DNA of 64,000 nt from Yponomeuta sedellus (GCA_934045075.1 OW203736.1:20747805-20811804); one strand, 5' to 3'; counted from the stretch's first letter, positions 42,063 to 52,454 are shown. Numbers and translations: made by a program. The notes: generated by a model from the sequence alone, not told the origin.

Positions 42063-43147
42063 ATCCATTTCTTTGAGCAGATATCCTCATTAATAATTGA
42101 AAAAATAAGGAGATCACCATAAAATATAAGTGTTTTAAGCATATTGCGTACGGTTTTTTCAAAGAGTAGGTAGAGAAAATATATTACACAAAAAAAGTTA
42201 GCCAGCCAGGTAAGTAAATACAACACTTAGTATGAAAAGTATCAATAAATAGTACAGCAGAGCTAAGAATACTATGCTAAAAGAAAAAAATATTTATTTT
42301 TAAAAATGCATTACAAAATTTCAAAGTAAAACGTACTTTAAGCAAAGGCTGTACATGCACAAAAGTTTTTTTTTCTGTTGACGACGAAAAATCTATTTCG
42401 ATACACAAATAACACTTCAGTCAAGTTCGCTAACGAATCTGCCGTTTTAAAATCTATTATATTTTCTCTTATTATGTACGCATTCTTGTAAATATTGTAC
42501 ATAAGTTAGAGTTAGGTTTGAATAACACGCATCTGTAAATACTGCATCAAGTTCTATCACTTCACCCCGCAACAACTCTACAATCCTATACCTAGTGTAT
42601 AATTGGTAATTCGCTAATGTATGTAATAAATACAATTAATTTATTAAAAACATAAACTGAAATAAATTAATATAAACCAATACTAAATTAATAAGTAAAC
42701 TAAAATCAAATGAATATATACTAATAGAAATAAATACCTATAATGTTATATTTACAAATAAAAAACTTACCCCAGGTCGGTGTCTCTCGGCAGGATGTTG
42801 AACCGAGCCCAGAATGCTGGGCTAAACACGGAATTATCATTATAATACATGGTACGAAACCCTCGCTGCGAAAGCTCACTCGCGCTTGACCAGTTTTTTT
42901 CTTAAATCCGCGCGCGCATTTTTTTGCTGATCTAGAATATAAGGCATGTTTTCGACTTTCTAAAGAGATTCTTGCCCCTCGCGTCATGGGTGACAAACGA
43001 GTTGAGTTTCCTAATACGACGAGCTTGAAGCGCGATCATTTTCATTGGTTTTTGAGCGCTAAAAAAGTAATTGATCCCAAAGATAGTCTCAAAGATAACC
43101 GAACCCGTCCAAACTCCTCCCACTGATATTTCGAAAAACCTATATCC
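42063..43147. other. No gene supported
   Basis: AT-rich to 42,720. A minus-strand frame at 42,770-42,996 ends at ggggtaagtt, a donor-like site after PTWG, but I recognise no protein family in it. Confidence 0.35.
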
Positions 43148-43371
43148 GATTCTTCTTCTTCTTCAGGCTATATTATGTAGTCCACAGCTGGACATAGCCC
43201 TCCCCTAATGAGCCCCATAGCAACCTGTCTTCAGCTTGCCACATCCAGCATCTGCCGGCAGTTTTTCGCAGATCGTCATCCCACCTGGTCGGAGCGCGTC
43301 CTACACTACGTTAGCCGAGTCGCGGTCTCCACTCAAGAACACGTTTACTGCAACTGTTGTCGGTTCTTCGA
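43148..43371 (-). pseudogene. Family E RTE 3' end with GAA tail
   Basis: cttcttcttcttcaggctat through cgtttactgcaactgttgtc. Matches 23.6 kb, 5' truncated. Confidence 0.75.
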
Positions 43372-43462
43372 TATCCGATTATAATCAAAGATTTTTGTCT
43401 TTCACAGGCTTCAAAGTCTATCCAATTAAATTTTTCAATTGATCTAAATTCATGTATTCATT

Positions 43463-43680
43463 ACTAGCTTTGCCCCGCGGTGTTACCCGCGGTTTATCGA
43501 TTTTCCCATAGGAATAAGAAATTTTCTAGCAGTAAAATGTAGTCAATGTGTTAATCCAGAGTGTCTAGCTAACTCCATTCCAAATTTTATTAAGATCGCT
43601 CCAGCCGTTTAGACAGGAAGATGTAACAAACTTACACACTCACAAACTTTCGCCTTTATAATATTAGTATGAAAGTTTGA
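43463..43680 (+). repeat. Family H repeat, uninterrupted reference copy
   Basis: actagctttgccccgcggtg ... atcgctccagccgtttagac ... tttcgcctttataatattag. Used to recognise the split copy at 32.5 kb. Confidence 0.7.
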
Positions 43681-43719
43681 ATAATGCACCCCGGGGGACT
43701 TGACCCCCGGGGTAGAATA

Positions 43720-43830
43720 TGGCCCAACAATTCAATTCAATTTAATTTATTTCAACGTAAAGAATTTACATTCTGTTTGCTGAATGTCAATGTAAAATGT
43801 GAGCCGCTGCCTCCGGGCCGTATTGAGGAA
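43720..43830 (-). repeat. Family M LINE 3' end
   Basis: Reverse of the 28.5-kb copy: aacgtaaagaatttacattc. Confidence 0.65.
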
Positions 43831-44086
43831 TCGTGTTTCTATAAATAACACCCCATATAAAATACCTTCTACGACTTGAAACTACTTTAAACCATATTTA
43901 TCTGTTCTTTCATCACCAAGCTAAGCAAAAACCGTCAGTAAAACGTCCTGGCAAAGAGACTATAAGAAAATGGTGCAGGTGTAGCGATATATTCAATTGC
44001 GCACGCGTCTATTCCTCTTTGGAGTCCTTCCTCTTGGCGAGAAGATAATGAATGCCTACCAGGGCATTCATTAGGAGAGCCCAATG
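43831..44086 (-). other. Probable Fis1 3' UTR and flank
   Basis: Downstream of the Fis1 stop. No poly-A run is seen here, which argues against a recent processed copy. Confidence 0.35.
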
Positions 44087-44632
44087 CTATTTCTTGGAAG
44101 CCAGAGTGAATCCAAGGCCTACCAGCCCGCCTATGGCGAGCACCGCGCCGCCGGCCACGGCCATCCCGATCAGACCCTCCTTCTCCATTCGCTTGTTGAT
44201 CTGGCGCTCTAGTGCCAAGACCAATATCATAGCAATAAGGCCGCCAATTGTACTTTGTATCATTACATGTTTTATAATATGTGCTCTGGTGTACAATAAA
44301 GAATATTCTTATCTTACCTGCTGGTTAGCGGGCTCTATCTCCAGGAAAGCCTTGACATAATGCGACGCCTTGGTGTATTCCTTGATGCGGGCATTGCCAA
44401 TGGACAGGTAAAACAAGTAATCGCGTTTGCCGTCTGGGTGTAAGTTGAATAGCTCTTTCAGCAGTAGAATACCCTTACGAATATCTGTTGGGTACTTGCT
44501 TCTAACAAGACACCAGGCATACTCAAACTGGGCTTTATGCGTCACCTTGCCTTGGTGGAGTTGCTCGTGGAATACTTTCTCGAATTTTCGCAAGTCTTCC
44601 GACGAGACAACCTCATCTAGAACGTCCTCCAT
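44087..44632 (-). CDS. Fis1: Mitochondrial fission protein Fis1, interrupted by a 96-bp repeat
   Basis: Fis1 is the tail-anchored outer-mitochondrial-membrane adaptor of the fission machinery. Codons 1-105 (44,632-44,318) hold the TPR-like bundle: MEDVLDEVVSSEDLRKFEKV, QFEYAWCLVRSKYPTDIRKG and RDYLFYLSIGNARIKEYTKA are strongly family-like. Codons 106-149 (44,221-44,090) give the last helix (VLALERQINKRMEKEG) and a membrane anchor (GLIGMAVAGGAVLAIGGLVG) ending SKK, then TAG. The 149 total matches the family length of about 150. Between them lie 96 bp of family K sequence that bring a TAA after two codons. GTAAGA stands exactly at the left junction, but no AG precedes the V codon. The nearest acceptor keeping frame (TAGAG, ending 44,207) would lose VLALE. 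Upstream, aattccag at about 44,638 could be the acceptor of a 5' UTR intron. It is either a gene with a TE-derived intron or a recently broken copy. Confidence 0.85.
44222..44317 (+). repeat. Family K LINE tail inserted in Fis1
   Basis: agcaataaggccgccaattg to gtacaataaagaatattctt and atctta. It is 96 bp including a few filler bases (aatatcat) and 5' truncated. Confidence 0.85.
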
Positions 44633-44699
44633 AGCGTCTGGAATTGTTAAGGGAATATGATTTATACTGCTTGCAAAATACTTATTTATTTAAAATACA

Positions 44700-44760
44700 A
44701 CTTTCCTACGATGCAGGAAGAGACCCGTGCCTCAGCAGCGGAGACTTAAAAGGGTTGATA
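44700..44760 (+). repeat. Family D SINE, 3' terminus
   Basis: ctttcctacgatgcaggaag to aagggttgatatcg. Confidence 0.75.
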
Positions 44761-44789
44761 TCGTTAGGAATAAGATATTTCACTCGTAG

Positions 44790-44905
44790 CCCGGGCTGCC
44801 TGAGTGAACGATCACGAAGGATAAGCAACACAGGGCGCGTTCAGTGCATGGATGGATGGGTAACCGTCTATGACTAACGCTAGTGTACTGAACGTCTAAT
44901 ATGAA
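44790..44905 (+). repeat. 5S-like SINE head (closest to 5S rRNA)
   Basis: gaacgatcacgaaggataag, caacacagggcgcgttcagt and ggatggatgggtaaccgtc follow insect 5S rRNA from about position 40 to 95 (A box, intermediate element, C box). Confidence 0.65.
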
Positions 44906-45696
44906 AGCAGTTTTAGAACATGGGAAGTGCAAAAAGAATAATTTTTTTATCCCACTATCTCGGAAAGAGTAGTTCTCAGTAGCGTAAGTCGTCAGTAGTT
45001 CCTTGACATCTGAGTCCAAAAGCAGTTTTAAAAGCAGCGAGAGCATAAAGCAAATTGAATTTAGAACACCGTTTGCACTAAGTTTGTGAATTCAAAACAT
45101 TAAACCTATTTACTTCTACCTCCTTGGTAACGAATTTATCATACTTTTTTTTTATTTATCGAAAACTCAGACCCGGACCCTTCATGGTGTACTTTTTTTT
45201 AATTGCTTTACACGCGCTATTTTATTTTCAGGTCATATTGATAAAACTTTTTTTTTTTCATTTAGTCATTATATTAAGTACACTTAGCTTTTGTACTCAA
45301 CTGCGCAGACTTCAGCACATTTCTATATTCCAATTTGCAGACATCTTCCCGTAGGCTAAGCACCGGAAGCACGTTTTTTCCTTTAATTTTGATGCTAAAC
45401 CTGTCACAAAGGAAATAAGGAAGTAAATTATTTCCTTATGAATTTTTGGTGTGGTGTGTTTGTTGAGGATTGTCCCGCCTCATCTTCAAGATTACAATCA
45501 TGTAAAAAGCCACGGCATGGAAGAAACACTTTCCACGTGCACTTTGTCAGATGAAACATTTTCTTAGAATACGTTTTCGGACCAAAAGCTCTTCGATCTA
45601 TTTCCGCAAATTTATCAAGAACTTTAATTTGAATTCAAATCAATGAATGTGTTTTTAATCACACTAACATGAGACCTAATGAACTTTTTAGGTTCA
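44906..45696. other. No gene seen
   Basis: Mixed sequence. The 76-aa hydrophobic frame at 45,124-45,354 is T-rich and has no family match that I recognise. Confidence 0.4.
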
Positions 45697-46303
45697 ATCT
45701 CGAATCTGCGACAAGGACCATCTACCTGCGGAACTCCAGCATTTCAAACGAGTACTTCGTGCAAACAAGCTGCAAGTTCCGCGTGTCCGTCGCGGAGGAC
45801 GTGTCAAACCGGACACAGTCGAGCGAGTTCCAGCCTACCTGCCTTTCGTGAGAGGAGTGACTGACAAAATTGGGAGTATTTTGAAACGTGCCTCAATCAG
45901 AACCATCTACCAGCCGCCAAGAAAGATACACCAATTCATGCGAAGTGTCAAGCACAGGATTCCCTTACAAGAGGCAGGAGTATACAAGCTTGACTGTGAA
46001 TGTGGTTCCTCGTACATTGGTCAAACGAAGCGTACCATAGCTGAGCGGGTGAAGGAACATATCGCTGATGTGAAACATAAGCGCTCTGGTAGATCTGCAG
46101 TCAGCGAGCATACACTTAGCGGTACCAACCACTTTATACATTTCGATAAAGTTAAAGTTCTAGCCCGAGAAGACCGTTTCTTCCCTAGAATGATACGTGA
46201 GGCAATAGAGATCCGCCGGCATCCAAATTTTAATAGAGATCGTGGTTGGAACATACCGGTAGCATGGGAACCAGTGCTTAAGTGCATGAGACCCCCTTGC
46301 TAG
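45697..46303 (+). pseudogene. Penelope-like element, GIY-YIG endonuclease end
   Basis: From about 45,697 the frame reads RICDKDHLPAELQHFKRVL, then PAYLPFVRGVTDKIGSILK and the endonuclease GVYKLDCECGSSYIGQTKRT with RVKEH, ending CMRPPC-stop at 46,303. The Cys-x-Cys inside GIY-YIG and the following His residues are the PLE signature. The RT domain is missing because a stop lies just upstream of 45,697, so this is a 5'-truncated copy. Confidence 0.85.
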
Positions 46304-46665
46304 AAGTGTGACTGTAGAATAAATAATAAAAAAAAATCAATTTAATTTCAATTAATAATCGGTATCTTTAAGTTCATATAAAGTAATTAGTTTATAAATT
46401 TAATTTTAACTTCAATTACTAATAATCAATATTGTTGACTTTATATAAAAAATAATTGGTTTGTCTATTTTGGAACGTAACTTCATAATTAACTTTTGTA
46501 ATTTTTGCCGAGGGTAGTAAACTAACCGTTAATGATTTCTAAAAGACACCTGTCACCTCAGTCATCCGGGACCACGGCACCTGAAAAAGTGCCGAAACGT
46601 TGGAAAATTGTAAAAATGTAATAAACGAGCATAAATCCGTATAAAAACAGTTTTAATCACTTCAG
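46304..46665 (+). repeat. PLE 3' UTR
   Basis: Ends with gggaccacggcacctgaaaa, gtgccgaaacgttggaaaat and taataaacgagcataaatcc, PLE-type terminal blocks related to 13.2 and 52.2 kb. Confidence 0.55.
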
Positions 46666-46782
46666 ACTAATTAAAATATATTTTAAATTATTATTCTAAA
46701 ATCTAAAAGCCATGCTTTGAATTATCTTTAATTCCAGACAGCTCTGTCATTTAATTGAAAATACATTTTGGTAAAGATCTCG

Positions 46783-47113
46783 TGGTCTAGTGTAACCGAG
46801 TGATTGGAATCAAACACTTGGATTAAGCAACGACGGTCGCGGTCAGGTGCTAAATGGGCGACCATTCCGTGACTACAGCTAGTGGCATTTTTTCCGAGCA
46901 CTGTCGTGCTTCGCAAGGCACGCTAAGCCGTTGGTGCCGGCTGTCATGTGATGGCGGTGGCCATGTCAGAGGCCTTAGGGGCGGCTCGATAACTTTTGAC
47001 AGTAAGACCCGCCACTGTCTTACAATCCTCCGGCAACCCGGACTTGGTCCCTGTGGTGGAGTATGGCCTACCTCCGATGCATGAAGAGACCCGTGCCCTA
47101 GTACCAAGAGTTG
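46783..47113 (+). repeat. Family D 5S-like SINE, near full length
   Basis: gattaagcaacgacggtcgc, ggtcaggtgctaaatgggcg. 3' end gttgatatcatcatcat shows the ATC tail. Confidence 0.8.
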
Positions 47114-47249
47114 ATATCATCATCATATGGCATGAGGTAATAGAAGTTTAATTTACGAGTCACAGCACGAAGAAAGCATAGAACAAAACGGTAGCACAAT
47201 AATACTCGTATATGAAACGCACCGACACACTCTAAATTAGCTATACACA

Positions 47250-47360
47250 GTACAGTTAAGCTGGTTACTGACCAGCGTTACAAGTTGTAATTTAACATTA
47301 ATGTAATGTGTATCTCGGTCTGAAATAAAAACGTTTCATTTCATTTCAACATTAACTTGC
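47250..47360 (+). repeat. LINE-like terminus with ATTTC tail
   Basis: tatctcggtctgaaataaaa acgtttcatttcatttc. No coding part. Confidence 0.4.
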
Positions 47361-47468
47361 CAAGTGGAGCACTCAAACAGCTGGACATTCGCGGGTTTCC
47401 CCATAGTACTACATACTGACAGCATGAATGTGCACTGGGTAACATGTTACATTACGTAAATATATATC

Positions 47469-47572
47469 TCCACCAACCCGGACTTGGCCCCCGTGGTGGA
47501 ATATGGCCTAACCTTCCTGCGATGCAGGAAGAGACCCGTGCCCCAGCAGTGGGGACATACAAGGGTTGATAA
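47469..47572 (+). repeat. Family D SINE, 3' part
   Basis: tccaccaacccggacttggc to acaagggttgataacgag. The RTE piece follows without a gap. Confidence 0.8.
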
Positions 47573-47720
47573 CGAGGCTATGCTAGTCCACTGATGGACA
47601 TAGCCCTCCTTTAATGAGTACCATAGAGCCCTGTCTACAGCTTGCCCCATCCAGCCCGCTCACCCGGTCGGAAGGCGTCATATGCTATGTTTGCCGAGAA
47701 GCGGTCTCCACTCAAGAACT
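47573..47720 (-). pseudogene. Family E RTE fragment
   Basis: cactgatggacatagccctc, gaagcggtctccactcaaga. 5' truncated and decayed. Confidence 0.65.
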
Positions 47721-47884
47721 GCAGTTACGTAAAAACAATTTTGCGAAGAATGCCAAGAGAAGGATCCAGCTTTACTGGGCAGCGTTTGGAAACTACGCCG
47801 AGTCTTCTCGTCATCAATACGAAAGTTTTCTATCAGCCTCTTACCTGTCATGGCCTACAAATCCGAGACTGAACACGCACGGTA

Positions 47885-48095
47885 AGGTTAGTCCACTAGT
47901 TCAAAGTCTATCAGCGACTTATGGAGAAAGCCGTGCTCAGAATTTGTCTGATAGTATTCGTACCGAATACATCCGACAGAGAACCAAAGTTATAGATATA
48001 GCTTAGAGAATTAGAAAGCTGAAGTAGCAATGGGCTAACCATATCTCTCGAAGAACTGACAACGGCTGGGGCAAACGTGTTCATAAGCTGAGAAA
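47885..48095 (+). pseudogene. Family E RTE fragment, opposite orientation, with stops
   Basis: Reads IRQRTKVIDIA-stop-RIRKLK-stop-QWANHISRRTDN. Two in-frame stops. With the previous entry it forms a diverged inverted pair. Confidence 0.6.
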
Positions 48096-48631
48096 AATAA
48101 ATTAGAAACATTGAGCTCATGGTACGTTTCATGAAAAAAACGAGCAGGAAATGCATCTTTACACCTGTACTAGCATAATTATGCAGATATATAGGCAGCC
48201 TTCTGTCCTAAGCTCTAGTTAACCCTCGCAGCGACGAATGCTCTTGGCACTCCCCTTTGCATTTTAATCACTGGCATGTGCGGTTTACATTTTCGCACGC
48301 GGAACATTTCCGGGTTAGCGCGGATTTAGGACTCTGCGGCGGGAACGTGACGTAACGGTATGCCAGGCGATGGAATGTCTGGTGAGGTAGTTATTATTAT
48401 TTACTTTTTTTACGTACATGAATACGTCACACGGCAGGGGACAGGCCCTCTATTAGATATGTAGTGAGTGTGAGCTTAATTACCACCCGTGCGGATTGGC
48501 AATATCAATCACTAAACACTTTGAACGATAGAGGTCAAGAGTTTTTCATTATTTTCCCATTTATTATTTTAAAAACTCACTCAGGTTTCCTCACAATGTT
48601 TTCCTTCACTGTTAGCGAGTGGTATCGCTAC
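48096..48631. other. No gene; SINE-like stretch at the right
   Basis: 48,575-48,631 (caggtttcctcacaatgttt) is B-family-like and is the target of the MITE. The rest is unassigned. Confidence 0.4.
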
Positions 48632-48634
48632 TAA

Positions 48635-49028
48635 GGGCCCTCGCCCACGGCGACTTTTTGCAGTGATGCAATAGCGATGCTGTCGTGCGCTGCATCGATA
48701 CTGCCGCGATGCGGTCGCTAGCTGTGTGCCCTCGCCCACGTAAACAAGATTCAGTCGTGATGCAAACGCGATACCGCCGCTTCTGTGCGATGCAAAAGCT
48801 ATTCAGTAACGGCACAAAAATGCCTACGATCGCCAAAGTTGCAAGATGGACTCCGCTGAGGCAACTTTAGTCACGTTGTCTTTGGTGCTGCATTTTCGTT
48901 AGCAGCGCGTTGGTATCGCTTCTGTAGCGCGTTGCAAATGCGACTTAAGCACGTTCGTAGCGATGCTGTTGCGCATTTACAAAACGCGCGACAGCATCAC
49001 TACAAAAAGTCGCCGTGGGCGAGGGCCC
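48635..49028. mobile_element. PIF/Harbinger-type MITE, 394 bp, TAA duplication
   Basis: Terminal inverted repeats gggccctcgcccacggcgac + tttttg(c/t)agtgatgc at both ends, flanked by TAA at 48,632-48,634 and 49,029-49,031. The 3-bp TWA target and GGG start fit PIF/Harbinger. No transposase. The interior is rich in gatgc/gcatc blocks. Confidence 0.8.
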
Positions 49029-49072
49029 TAAAACTTTACAAATCTTAATACCAGGATTACTCTTCGTTTCGG

Positions 49073-49140
49073 CGCACCTCCTCGTTGGGGCGCATGGAGG
49101 CCAACGTATGAATTGTATCCATAACCTAACCTAACCTAAC
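49073..49140 (-). repeat. Family G scrap next to a telomere-like TTAGG tract
   Basis: 49,075-49,106 in reverse is ggcctccatgcgccccaacg plus aggaggtgcgcc, as in family G. 49,123-49,140 is aacctaacctaacctaac, three to four insect telomere units. Confidence 0.55.
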
Positions 49141-49174
49141 GTAGGCCTAACCTTCTTGCGATACAGAAAAGACC
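49141..49174 (+). repeat. Family D SINE piece, left of the PLE palindrome
   Basis: gtaggcctaaccttcttgcg atacagaaaagacc. It continues at 51,354 (acagaaaagacccgtgcccc to about 51,400). Confidence 0.8.
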
Positions 49175-49280
49175 TAAAACTTTCGTAAGCACATCACATT
49201 GTAGACTTTTAGTCCGGATTTACTTACGGGTGTTGTTATATCGGAAAAGTCCGACCAGGTTTCGCTCCGATTCGCAGAGC

Positions 49281-50220
49281 TTAATCATGGTGAGCAGAGA
49301 CGGAGCTCGCGTCGTCGGTTGCTTGTCTCACACTACGGGCAAGCGCGCGGCGCGCCCGCGCCGAGATAGGTGGGGCGGGTGCCGACACTGGCTGCGGGGG
49401 ATTCCCGCTGGCTTGCGCCGCAGCGCCTACTGCTTTCCCGTCGTCAATGTTACTAGGCATGATGGCACAGACACAGCTCACGACATCTTCGTTCTTGCAG
49501 TGTCGATTTCGATATTCACTATCACTGCACTTTCGTAGAACCGGTTTCCAGGCCGGCGGAAGAGCCCATCCACTGTCTCTATTGAAATTCGGGTGGCGAC
49601 TTATTTCAATAGCCTCGCGCATTTTTCGTGGCACATAAAACTTGTCTTTGGACAATACTTGTGCCTTATCGAAGCGGATAAAGTGACTTGTGTCCTGGGT
49701 TAACGCGTGTTCTGCTACCGCCAAGCCATCGATTTTTCGGTTTTTCATACAGCGTATGTGCTCCGAAATTCTGACCGAGATATTTCGTTGTGTCTCACCT
49801 ATGTAGCATTTGCCACAGTCACACGGTATCATATACACTCCGGGGACATTCAGTGGGTCGCCATCCTTCGGCGAGCGCAGTAACTGTCTGATTCTTGCTG
49901 GGGGGCGATAGATCGTCTTGATGTTGTATTGCCTGCGTAACAACAAACCGACCTTATCCGTAATTCCTTTCACAAAGGGCAAGAAACTTGGTACTCGCTC
50001 CGCCGTAGCGACTCTACGCTGCGCTGGCGTCGAAGTGGCTACGCGCATACTCTGTCTCCATTTGTAGCCATTGTCCTCCAGTGCTCCTCTAACATGGCGT
50101 AGCTCATCCTCCACGTATTGTGGGTCACACAGCCGGAGAGCTCGATTGATCAGGGCACGGGGGACGGAGAAAAGGTGTGTCGGATGATGGTGTGAGTCTG
50201 CGTTTTTGATAGCAGTCCGT
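49281..50220 (-). pseudogene. PLE endonuclease, left arm
   Basis: Open from about 50,199 to the stop at 49,281. It contains PSFLPFVKGITDKVGLLLRR, then GIY-YIG as GVYMIPCDCGKCYIGETQRN with RISEH, then FIRFDKAQVLSKDKFYVPRK and RHPNFNRDSGWALPPAWKPV. The first ATG-started part begins at 50,114. Toward 50,205 an extra base relative to the right arm breaks the frame to the RT side. No catalytic RT is present, so it cannot act alone. Confidence 0.85.
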
Positions 50221-50252
50221 TTTTTTCTTCCTCCTTTCTTCTTTTTTTTTTT

Positions 50253-51275
50253 GGAAAACTGCCGTTTCTAGACGTGTTAGTGCAGCGCAAACCGGGAGGC
50301 CAATTAACGCACACGGTGTATCGCAAGCCGACACACACGGACTGCTATCTAAATGCAGACTCACACCATCATCCGACACACCTTTTCTCCGTCCCCCGTG
50401 CCCTGATCAATCGAGCTCTCCGGCTGTGTGACCCACAATACGTGGAGGATGAGCTACGCCATGTTAGAGGAGCACTGGAGGACAATGGCTACAAATGGAG
50501 ACAGAGTATGCGCGTAGCCACTTCGACGCCAGCGCAGCGTAGAGTCGCTACGGCGGAGCGAGTACCAAGTTTCTTGCCCTTTGTGAAAGGAATTACGGAT
50601 AAGGTCGGTTTGTTGTTACGCAGGCAATACAACATCAAGACGATCTATCGCCCCCCAGCAAGAATCAGACAGTTACTGCGCTCGCCGAAGGATAGCGACC
50701 CACTGAATGTCCCCGGAGTGTATATGATACCGTGTGACTGTGGCAAATGCTACATAGGTGAGACACAACGAAATATCTCGGTCAGAATTTCGGAGCACAT
50801 ACGCTGTATGAAAAACTGAAAAATCGATGGCTCGGCGGTAGCAGAACACGCGTTAACCCAGGACACAAGTCACTTTATCCGCTTCGATAAGGCACAAGTA
50901 TTGTCCAAAGACAAGTTTTATGTGCCACGAAAAATGCGCGAGGCTATTGAAATAAGTCGCCACCCGAATTTCAATAGAGACAGTGGATGGGCTCTTCCGC
51001 CGGCCTGGAAACCGGTTCTACGAAAGTGCAGTGATAGTGAATATCGAAATCGACACTGCAAGAACGAAGATGTCGTGAGCTGTGTCTGTGCCATCATGCC
51101 TAGTAACATTGACGACGGGAAAGCAGTAGGCGCTGCGGCGCAAGCCAGCAGGAATCCCCCGCAGCCAGTGTCGGCACCCGCCCCACCTATCTCGGCGCGG
51201 GCGCGCCGCGCGCTTGCCCGTAGTGTGAGACAAGCAACCGACGACGCGAGCTCCGTCTCTGCTCACCATGATTAA
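50253..51275 (+). pseudogene. PLE RT-end plus endonuclease, right arm, with a nonsense change
   Basis: Starts after a T-run with KLPFLDVLVQRKPGGQL and TVYRKPTHTDCYLNADSHHH, the conserved end of the PLE RT domain. It continues through the same endonuclease as the left arm. A CGA to TGA change at about 50,818-50,820 (KN-stop-KIDG) interrupts it, and the frame resumes to 51,275. Confidence 0.85.
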
Positions 51276-51353
51276 GCTCTGCAAATCGGAGCGAAACCTG
51301 GTCGGACTTTTCCGATATAACAACACCCGTAAGTAAATCCGGACTAAAAGTCT

Positions 51354-51403
51354 ACAGAAAAGACCCGTGCCCCAGAAGTGGGACATACAAGGGTTGATAA
51401 CGA
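51354..51403 (+). repeat. Family D SINE piece, right of the PLE palindrome
   Basis: Continuation of 49,141-49,174: acagaaaagacccgtgcccc through acaagggttgataacg. Confidence 0.8.
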
Positions 51404-51474
51404 ATCCATAACTGAAGCCAAGGTTTATTAACATAAAACCCACAAAAAGTATTGACCATCATCATCATCTAAGG

Positions 51475-51780
51475 CGTTACAGCCGCGGCTGGGCCTTAGC
51501 CTGGTCAAGTAAGTTTCTCCAATTGGGTCTGTTCTTGGCTTTCTCTCTCCAGTTCCTCACACCGATTGCCCTGGCGTCGTTCTGAACACCATCCAGCCAT
51601 CTGAGTTTGGGCCTCCCTCGGCTTCTACAACCATCAGGTTTACCGTCTAGTAGCCGCTTCGGTACCCTAACCTCGTCCATTCTGTCAACATGTCCTGCCC
51701 AGCGAAGACGCCCAATTTTAATGGTTTTTAAGACGTTCGGTTCATTGTACAGCTCAGATAGCTCGTGGTTGTAACGTAAA
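51475..51780 (-). pseudogene. LINE polymerase C-terminus with ATG-repeat tail
   Basis: The minus-strand frame carries WAGHVDRMDEVRVPKRLLDG, RGRPKLRWLDGVQNDARAIG and NWREKAKNRPNWRNLLDQAK, a common insect endonuclease/RT C-terminus. It is followed by (ATG)n (catcatcatcat on the plus strand near 51,460). 5' truncated. Confidence 0.75.
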
Positions 51781-52194
51781 AAGTATTGACGTCAAGCGAT
51801 TTTCTTCACCATGCAACGCCACTAGTTTTGACAAAAAAAGGACCAATATACCTTGAACAACCCTGTTCTTCTGTGACTTCTTTGTACTGTAGAGTACATG
51901 CGATTAAATAATGGTAATTAATGACGTCTCTCTGTAATAACTTATTACGACATGTGTCATGAACTTATGATGATTTCCTAGAAGTTATTTGCGTGCAGTC
52001 GGTGGAGATGTATTTAACGCATACACTTGATGAACCTATGTAATTTATTAACTTTAAAGATGCAATGTGTAGCTGACTACGGCTGTCCAATAGGGAATAC
52101 TACGTCCGCGGAGCCATCTAAGATTTCTCCATATGCATCGTTAGTAGTTTTATCCTTTGTATTTCTTAATGATAAGTGATACTCATACATAGTT
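51781..52194. other. No gene seen
   Basis: Nothing supported. Confidence 0.35.
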
Positions 52195-52454
52195 ACAAAT
52201 GGGTTTAATCGCGATCATTTATTAGGTAATACGTAACTAGGTACCTTATTTTCCGACTATGTGGACCCAGTGCCAGTGCTCCAGTAAGTAAATACAAATC
52301 ACGCGCCTTATCACCGGACCTGTACGCGGGCGTAGTGAGTGTTGTGTGTCGCCTAGCTGCGAAAAACTAAAAGCAACTACCCACAATAATTGACTGTACT
52401 CGCTACTACAGTATACCCGTCACCATGGCAACTGTAACCGGGAAATAAGGTAAT
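52195..52454 (+). repeat. PLE-associated 3' repeat
   Basis: aatcgcgatcatttattagg, ttgactgtactcgctactac and tcaccatggcaactgtaacc. Shares blocks with 13.2 and 18.1 kb. Confidence 0.5.

Larger units (their letters stand above)
49175..51353. mobile_element. Palindromic Penelope-like insertion, two 1,020-bp arms
   Basis: Left arm 49,201-50,220 (minus-sense PLE), spacer 50,221-50,336, right arm 50,337-51,355 (plus-sense). The arms are nearly identical, and both carry the endonuclease and 3' end of one PLE family. The whole is flanked by acagaaaagacc at 49,163-49,174 and 51,354-51,365, so it entered a family D SINE as one unit. The spacer extends the right copy into the end of the RT domain. Confidence 0.9.

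Noticed and set aside
44207..44317. Ordinary ancestral Fis1 intron
   Set aside because: The sequence between the halves is almost wholly family K repeat and no AG precedes the first codon of the second half, so a conserved intron is not supported. A new or broken intron remains possible.
44427..44660. 77-aa plus-strand frame
   Set aside because: Antisense of Fis1, which matches its family across the whole length.
49230..49638. Plus-strand frames of 102 and 63 aa
   Set aside because: Antisense of the PLE endonuclease. The same frames recur inverted at 50,918-51,443.
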